Shown here: in pieces, positions 57,517-64,000 of the stretch | Position numbering within the stretch: the first letter of the stretch is position 1 | Layout of the letters: each line of letters starts with the position of its first letter | Assembly: GCF_019924925.1 (NCBI RefSeq) | Contig: NC_067239.1 | Span: forward strand, 2,500,001-2,564,000 | From: Ctenopharyngodon idella | Lineage: Eukaryota > Chordata > Actinopteri > Cypriniformes > Xenocyprididae | Length of the DNA: 64,000 bases | Reading direction: 5' to 3' | The notes under the pieces: model-generated | Seen by the model: only the letters and a program-made list of their open reading frames with translations | Told to the model about the DNA's origin: nothing | Databases searched by the model: none | Made by a program: the position numbers and the translations under genes

Positions 57517-60500
57517 TCAAACTGTTGTGGTCTGGGTGAGAGTGTTCTTATTGTTTCTCTCCTCTGGAATGAGTGCCGTAGCCGAACAACAGTTGACTAC
57601 AGAAATGCCAGTCTTACTGTCTCGGAGTCTATGCTCAAAAGTACTGACATTCATAGTGACTGTTTCCTGCTGAGCAACACTTGAGGAGATTTTAAGGTCA
57701 GGATTAAGGCTGGAGGGATCCATGCAGCTGCTGATCAGATCATCACCCTGGACCTTCTGCATGTGGAAAGTTCCATGAATTTTCAGCTCAAGAGTGGAGG
57801 TGACAGTCTGCATGCACACGACACAGCGGAAGCCTGTCAGCGAGTTGTGCAGGTCTGGGTGCCTCTGACAGTGTTCCAGGAAGTCCTCCTCACTGTGAAG
57901 AGGAAGCTTGCAGATGCGGCAGTTGCCCGTGTCCAAGCTCCTGCTGTGGGTGACCTTGTGTTCAGTCAGAGTTAGCAGGGAAGGGAAGCGCTCTCCACAG
58001 ATGGGGCATTGGCAGTGCTTGGTGGGGCCTAGATGAGTCTGGACGTGCTCCCACAGTGCCATCTCAGTGAAGAAGGTCTTGGAACAGTCTTTGCATTTGT
58101 GGCTCCCTTGGATTGCCTCCACTTTGCGCTTGAGAGTGCCACTCTCCCCGGGCTGGATGTGGTGATCTCGCAGCTGGTGGTTGGCGAGCAAGGACTGCAT
58201 GGTGTAAGAAGCACCACAGATTTCACAGGCAAACATAGGATCGTTCAGATTTGCCTTTCCTTTGCTTTCGGTAGGGGGGCTGAACAGCGATTCCACCTTA
58301 CCGACTCTTATTTCACTATTCACTGGCAGCATTCCAGCGCTGTCCTTGGCAACTGGTTCGGAGACAGGTGGAGGGGTCACGTTGTTACCTTCAGCACTCT
58401 TGGCACAGAGTTTCTCGACCTCGAGGGGAGATCTGGTGTTGGTACAGACGCAGGGACTGCATTTGTCGCTATGTGTTGTGATATGACACTGCAACTCGAT
58501 GTCTGTGGTAAAGGACTCTGCGCAGAAGATGCAACAGTACATCTTGCATTGTTTGTCAAGATGTTTCTGTTTGACATGCAGGTGCAAGTCTTGCTCTTGC
58601 TTGAAGTCCCATTCGCACGATGTACAGTGGAACGTGGTTCTCTTGTTACTGTGCTCAGAGGCCAGGTGAACCTGAATAGACACCTTAGAGTCGAACACCT
58701 GCTGGCAGAGGGAGCATCTGTAAAACACAACGGTGTGCATCTCAAGTAGGTGCCCGTGTAAGTCTTTGACGCTGGTGAAGGACTTACTGCAGCTCTCACA
58801 GATGTAGAGCGTAGACGAATTGCTAAAATGAGACACTGTGTGTTCCTTAAAAGATTCCTGGTTTGGGAAATCCTTGAAACACTCTGGACACGTGAGTTTT
58901 GGAAGCATACTCTTAAGGTGGGAACTCAAGTGAGTTTGAAACAGATCCAAATTGGTGTATTTAGCCCCACAGTGGTCACAGACGAAGTCGGTTGAGGGTA
59001 ATACACCATGGCTAGTTTTTTTAGCCAGACTCTTGATTGACTGGGGTGAACTCATTGTCCTCCTTCCCTCTTTAAGGTTCATCAAGTTCTTGTGTGTCTT
59101 TTTGATATGCTGCGTCAGTTTTATCTTACTGCTAAACGTAGGAAAATGGGCGCAGTATGGACAGAATTGCAAAGACTTCCTTTCTCCTGGTTCTTCCGCA
59201 TCTGGATCAAGTTTCAGGCTCTGGTTTTTACAGTGTGTCTGCTGCACATGATTATCTAGCGTGTCCTTTGTCAGGAATCCTCGGAAGCACTGCGAGCAGA
59301 AAAAGACGTTGCTCTCGATTAAAGCCGAGTTGTGTGATTGGCGAACGTGCTCTTGAAGAGCTTTCAGGTCCTTTAAAGATGTGGGACAGAAGCTACACTG
59401 AAGAACCGTCTGAACAGCCGCTGTGATTGCGGCTTCAAGCAACACGGAGTGTCCTAGCATCACATTAGCCTCTTTCTGGTGCTCCTTTAGTTCGGATGGA
59501 AAAGTCTCAGAGCTTGAGTGGATTTCATTGTCCTTGAGTTGGGTCTGTGGACGTGCTCTAGGGTCCATGTGACAATGAACACAATTATTGAAAACCTTGA
59601 GCTTTTTGGAGATTCCTAAACAACTGTTTGAGACAAACTGAGACTTTCTCTTTTCTACACAAGGAGCCAGTTCTGCAGCATTTGGAGTGGCTGGACTGGA
59701 GATGTGTGAGGTTGCACAAGTGCATTCTGCCATTGAGAAGCTTGATTGATCTTGTGAAGGAAAATTTCGAGGTTGTTTTTTCCCAGATTCCCCCACAAGA
59801 GAGAGATGTCGGGAGGACATAGCACTACCCTGTTCATACTGATTACTCAAGCCCTGTTTGCTTTTTGTGGGGCTCTCACTGCTGATATCCGTTTGGGATA
59901 TTTTGAGAGGTACTGAACTATTTCCAAGCAAAGGGGTGTTTGCCCTCCTGCACAGTCTCTGATGATCTCTATGTGTGGCTTCCTTGAATCCAAGTTCGCA
60001 TCTATCTTCATGGTCAGCAGAGGAAAGAGATGCTAAACAACATATTTCATCTTCCCCAACATTATGATTTGCTATGGACAGAGAAGAGAGGAAAATGTAT
60101 TTACAACTTTCATAAAAAAAGTTTTTGCCAAAAACAGAAGAACATACATGTTGGGGAGTAGCTAACTAAATTAAGTACATTTACATTAGTGTGACACTCA
60201 AAATTTTGTCAAAGTAGCATAGCTTTTCCAGTAACAAGATATTTTCTCCAACAAGGAAAACTGACACTGCTGTTTTTTGTTTTGCTGTAACCCTAATTCA
60301 TACCCTAACTGTTATTTGTGCAAGACAAATACTGTTTTTGGTTTTTATAAATGATAGCTGCAGTTGAAATACTTTAAATTATGAGCTTCCTCAACACGAC
60401 TCACTTTAACCACAACTATAAGAATTCCTCTCTTCTAGTTCAAGAGGTCTGTCCTGCTGAAGTCTGGCAGGTTAAAATATAACTCATAAGAGCAGACTAA

Positions 60501-61767
60501 ACACCAAAAATATGAATTGGATGCTCTTTTTCACACTTTTTTTTAGATGTAATTTGCTCGGTATGTGGCCACATAATGAGCAGTCCCACTGTGACTAAAA
60601 TTGCTGTCAGTGTGAGAGGACCGGATTCACAGTTAGAACAAATGCAGTGCCTCTACTTTAAAGTACAGAACATGTACAAAACCTGAATCATTGTACCAAA
60701 TTATACACTGAATTAAAAGATTAATGTATCTGCTTTAAAGGATAAAACATATTAAAAAACATGTTCACATGATTAGCAATTCCAATATCATAAATCCAAA
60801 ATCATTTGTAAAGGCATGATTCATTCTGTTATTGTGCATATAGGGAATTGCAAATACACATAATTCAAAGGTCGTGCAGAAACACTAAACCCTGAATATA
60901 AAACCCTAGAGGTCTCTCTTCGTTTAAATCTGCCTGTGTGATACAGAGAGAGATGGAGAAAATATTCACGGTTTAATAATTTAAAGGATAGTATAGGATG
61001 GTGTGGGAATGTATTTGTGTGTACCTGAACCATGGCAGTACGTCGGTTTGCATTCTGATTGCTGTATGTTTGCACTCTCATGTTCTTCAGCACCTTCATC
61101 CCTCTCCTGCCCATGTTGTTCACTCTCCTCATCCCTTTCTTTTCTCCTTTCCAAGAAGCAACGTTTCTTCCCCAAAATCACGCCATCTTCCTTTGTATTT
61201 AACCTGTCATCTTGACCTGTGGAGAAAAGATTGATTGCAAGAAAAGGTCATGGTCATAGTAACAAAATATAACATAATGCAAAGAAATCAAGCACTTAAA
61301 TGGCATTTTTTTTTCAATCTCTTGTGGACCATCTGGTTGTATAGCGCCCCTGTGGCCTGAAAAAAGCAAAGAGTAAACAAATATCACCATTTTGATCTGT
61401 TTTTTATCCAGCAGGGGAGTACCATTGTGTGTGCATGTTTGCATCTGTATTCTGTGATTTCAAGGTGACATAACAGAGCCACATCACATGATGACTGCAG
61501 GAAATTAATAGATTTAAAACCTCAGGAAGCTCAAACACTCATATGTACACACACATTCGTTTTCTGTCATGTTTTGGGACTATCCCTTTGTTTTTATCCT
61601 TTTTAAAAAAGTTAATATTTTCTGTTCCCTACTAAATTCTCACATAAACATTTATGAATCCTATACAGTTTCATTAAGACATTATTTAGTATGTTTATTA
61701 AGCCATTTTCCTCATTCAGATTTTACCGTACTTGTTGGGACATTAGTCCCTGAGATGTGGGCAAAAC

Positions 61768-61844
<77 letters not shown>

Positions 61845-62732
61845 TCAGTTTTGACTAGCTGAGCTGAAGAGACAACTTTGTTGTCCTAGAACCCCAATAC
61901 TACACTCTAAAAAAAGAGTTAACTCTAAAAAAGAAAAAAAGAGTTAAAAATAACCCAAGTTGGGTTGAAAATGGACAAACCCAGCGATTGGGTTGTTTTA
62001 ACCCAGCGGTTGGGTTAAATGTTAGCCCAACCTGCTGGGTAGTTTTATTTAACTCAACTATTGTTTAAAAATTACTGTATTGCTCGCTTAAAATGAACCA
62101 AAAATATTTTGGATATGAACATTTATTAATATGTTTAATAAATGAGCATTTATTAATAAGTTTAATGAATAATAATTAAACAAACATTTATTGAATGGCT
62201 TATTAATAAATGATCACCTTTTGATTATTATTGTTGCCTCTAGTAATTATGTGTCTGATTTTTAAATTCCAACATATTTTGGGTTCATTTTAAGCCAGAC
62301 ATTTAAATTTTAAACAATAGTTGAGTTAAATAAAACCCAACCGCTGGGTTAAAACAACCCTATCGCTGGGTTTGTCCATTTTCAATCCAGCTTGGGTTGT
62401 TTTTAACCCAGCATTTGTTTTAGAGTGTATAATATTGCATGGATTATCATATCTGAATCATGTGCATCACGTGCAAGAGTGATGACAAACCCAAATTAGA
62501 TTACTCGAAAATGCAATGAAAGTGAAATGAAAGTTCTGCTCCAAAACAATTTCAGTCTCTTTGCTCAACATTAATCTGAAGCTTAATGATCTGCAACTAA
62601 TTGGGGTCAATCATTCGATTTGTCCCGCGGTCGGGTTTCACTCAAGACAAGGAAGCAAGTGATTAAATAATAATAAAAAAAACCTTTCGTACCTTTCAAA
62701 GATCTGGGCTTCGCCTGCTTTCGACGAGTCAT
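57517..62732 (-). CDS. Short ZNF423/ZNF521-like C2H2 zinc-finger protein, three exons, 928 aa
   Basis: Likely nuclear transcription cofactor. Exons on the minus strand: 62732-62693 (ATG, 13 codons plus one base), 61216-61025, 60071-57517 (TGA 57519-57517). All junctions are GT-AG and the phases match (G|GT and G|CA). Exon 1 encodes MTRRKQAKPRSLK, the N-terminal motif of ZNF423 and ZNF521 that resembles the FOG-type NuRD-recruiting motif. A basic patch lies at 30-41 (KKRCFLERRKER). Fourteen C2H2 or C2H2-like fingers lie at about 303-324, 334-357, 379-404, 440-462, 470-492, 500-523, 528-551, 558-581, 589-611, 691-714, 735-757, 764-786, 793-815 and 825-847. Stretches such as CPICGERFPSLLTLTEHKVT and GFRCVVCMQTVTSTLELKIH nearly match ZNF521. 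Human ZNF521/423 have about 30 fingers in about 1,300 aa; the first block of N-terminal fingers and the C-terminal fingers are missing here, replaced by a 77-residue unique tail. Intact frame argues for a working paralog, not a pseudogene. Confidence 0.88.
61771..61843 (+). repeat. Compound (TC)n(AC)n microsatellite in intron 1 of the zinc-finger gene
   Basis: About 19 TC units followed by about 17 AC units. Confidence 0.92.
61903..62427. repeat. GGGTT/AACCC-rich element in intron 1 of the zinc-finger gene
   Basis: CACTCTAAAAAAAGAGTTAA ... AACCCAGCATTTGTTTTAGAGTG with TA on both sides. Interior as in the 55311 copy. Confidence 0.8.
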
Positions 62733-62965
62733 TGTATAGGACTTCAGCAGCTGTCAATACAGACGGGTTAAGTTCCTGTCCACTGTTTGCAAACGAAGGA
62801 CAACACAAGAGCCAATACTTGCGTGCTGTTTCATGGACTAGAATAGCGGGAAAGCACATTAATATGACGGGCAAAGGGGCTCGCCCCCGCCTACAGCAGC
62901 GGGATGACTCCGTACACGCTCTGCGCCACCGGGGACGCGCGCGAGATGCGTAATCGCTGAACACA
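62733..62965 (-). promoter_or_regulatory. 5'UTR and probable CpG-rich promoter of the ZNF423/521-like gene
   Basis: The 5' side of the ATG (62732) is the only GC-rich, CpG-dense stretch nearby, especially 62868-62955, with several CGC/GCG clusters between AT-rich flanks. The transcription start is inferred to lie here; no TATA box stands out. Confidence 0.42.
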
Positions 62966-63302
62966 CACGGACACACACACACACACACCGGCATCCCAAA
63001 AGACATTATTATTGCTCAAGAGTTCTCCGTTATGTTTCACGACAATATTAACTTTGTCTTGTTTTGTTTCTTCTTGAATTAACGTAAAATAATTGCAAGT
63101 AAGCACTAATGAGAACATTGTTTGCACATACAGTGAGTGTATATGTGGTTAGAATATCTCGAATAGTTTGATTTTGGAAGAATTTGATCTGAGATGTTTG
63201 AGTTTGTATTTTGATTGCAGATTATCTTGACAAATCTGAGCACAGTTTGAAATCTCTTCTGAAAGACATCTGAGGTGATTTCCTGAGGAGCCAAAGATTT
63301 AA

Positions 63303-63610
63303 AGGGATAGTTCACCTGAAAATGAAAATTTTGTCATCGCTTACCGTCAAGTTGTTCCAAACCTGTATGAGTTTCTTTCTTCTGTTAAACACAAAATAAG
63401 ATATTTTAAAGAATGTTGGTAGTCAAACCATTGACTTCCATAGGAAAAAAATATTATGGGAGTCAATGGGGTCCAATGGGATCAAATGTCTGGTTACCAA
63501 CATTCTTCAAAATATCTACTTTTGTGTTCAAAAGAAACTCATACAGGTTTGGAACAACATAAGGGTGAGTAAATGATGACAAAATATTCATTTTTAGGTG
63601 AACTATTCCT
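63303..63610. mobile_element. Compact TTAA-flanked fold-back element
   Basis: AGGGATAGTTCACCTGAAAA ... TTTTTAGGTGAACTATTCCT with TTAA at 63299-63302 and 63611-63614. The arms mirror each other (GTTCCAAACCTGTATGAGTT against AACTCATACAGGTTTGGAAC). Confidence 0.85.
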
Positions 63611-63679
63611 TTAAGTGAGACTTGATCTACATTTAAACTCACTGACATAAAATCTCTTTGCATAAAACTGCCTTCTTTA

Positions 63680-63706
63680 TAAAAAAAAAAAAAAAAAAAA
63701 AAAAAG
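63680..63706 (+). repeat. Poly(A) run
   Basis: About 26 A residues. Confidence 0.85.
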
Positions 63707-64000
63707 ATAGTAGGTCCACATGAAGTTTGACCCATTTTGCCTGAGCGTTCAGTTAATTATTGCTTTTGTTTCTTTAAAATGAGAAGAAATGGCACAACTT
63801 AACCAAGACGAAATGCTATAGCATTATCAATATCTATAATATACCATGAAACATATGGTACTGTTGTAATGAAATCATCAGAGGAGCATCTCCTTTCATA
63901 ATGACGCCTCGGTTTAATTTCTCTGTGGAAACGTTAGTTATGAGCCGCCCCGTTGGATGGGCTTTGCAGGATAGGGAACGTTGATTAGAAAGCTGCATCC
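63707..64000. other. Upstream flank of the zinc-finger gene, nothing recognised
   Basis: The last 150 bases look unique and not AT-poor by chance (GAGGAGCATCTCCTTTCATA, CGCCTCGGTTTAATTTCTCT). They could be a conserved non-coding element, but this cannot be judged without other genomes. Confidence 0.3.

Noticed and set aside
57763..59822. Plus-strand frames opposite the zinc-finger exon (up to 238 codons)
   Set aside because: Antisense shadows of a long coding exon.
42133..62427. CRISPR-like array or telomere-like tract suggested by repeated GGGTT/AACCC words
   Set aside because: Spacing is irregular, units are mirrored inside discrete elements with defined ends, and the genome is eukaryotic. 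The words are not TTAGGG arrays.

Overview
This is a vertebrate nuclear window, almost certainly from a cyprinid (carp, goldfish or zebrafish-like) fish. It carries intron-rich genes with GT-AG splice sites, AT-rich introns crowded with short DNA transposons (TTAA-, 8-bp- and TTA-flanked), Tc1-like transposon fossils, an L2-type LINE tail and a 5S-rRNA-derived SINE of the kind known from zebrafish. Open frames were joined by hand from splice signals and codon phase. The joined exons keep frame throughout, which is the main support for the gene models.

Layout. (1) 2.4-21.4 kb, plus strand: the 3' part of cdc42bpb (MRCK-beta), 16 constitutive exons encoding the last 744 residues (C1, PH, CNH and CRIB domains and tail). 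A 63-residue cassette exon at 15.2 kb carries a second CRIB-like motif. The 3'UTR runs to about 22.9 kb. (2) 23.4-25.9 kb: two decayed Tc1-like transposons. (3) 26.8-38.9 kb, plus strand: the complete vipas39 (SPE-39/VIPAR) gene, 18 coding exons, 485 aa. (4) 39-41 kb: repeats. (5) About 41.6-47 kb, plus strand: gpr132 (G2A), with one coding exon of 360 aa and a probable untranslated first exon 4.2 kb upstream. (6) 47-57 kb: no recognised gene. It holds DNA-transposon repeats, a 5'-truncated L2 LINE, and an orphan CpG-containing patch at 52.7-53 kb. (7) 57.5-62.7 kb, minus strand: a three-exon gene for a 928-aa C2H2 zinc-finger protein, clearly related to ZNF423/ZNF521 but lacking both the N-terminal and the C-terminal finger blocks. 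(8) 62.7-64 kb: its upstream region plus one TTAA-flanked element.

The four genes are not a functional unit. They act in actomyosin control (MRCK-beta), endosome/lysosome traffic (VIPAS39), lipid/proton-responsive signalling (GPR132) and transcription (ZNF423/521-like). The points most worth following are the shortened ZNF423/521 paralog, the second CRIB cassette in cdc42bpb, a cluster of GGGTT/AACCC-rich elements confined to 42-62 kb, and nested transposon insertions whose empty sites can be read in the same window.
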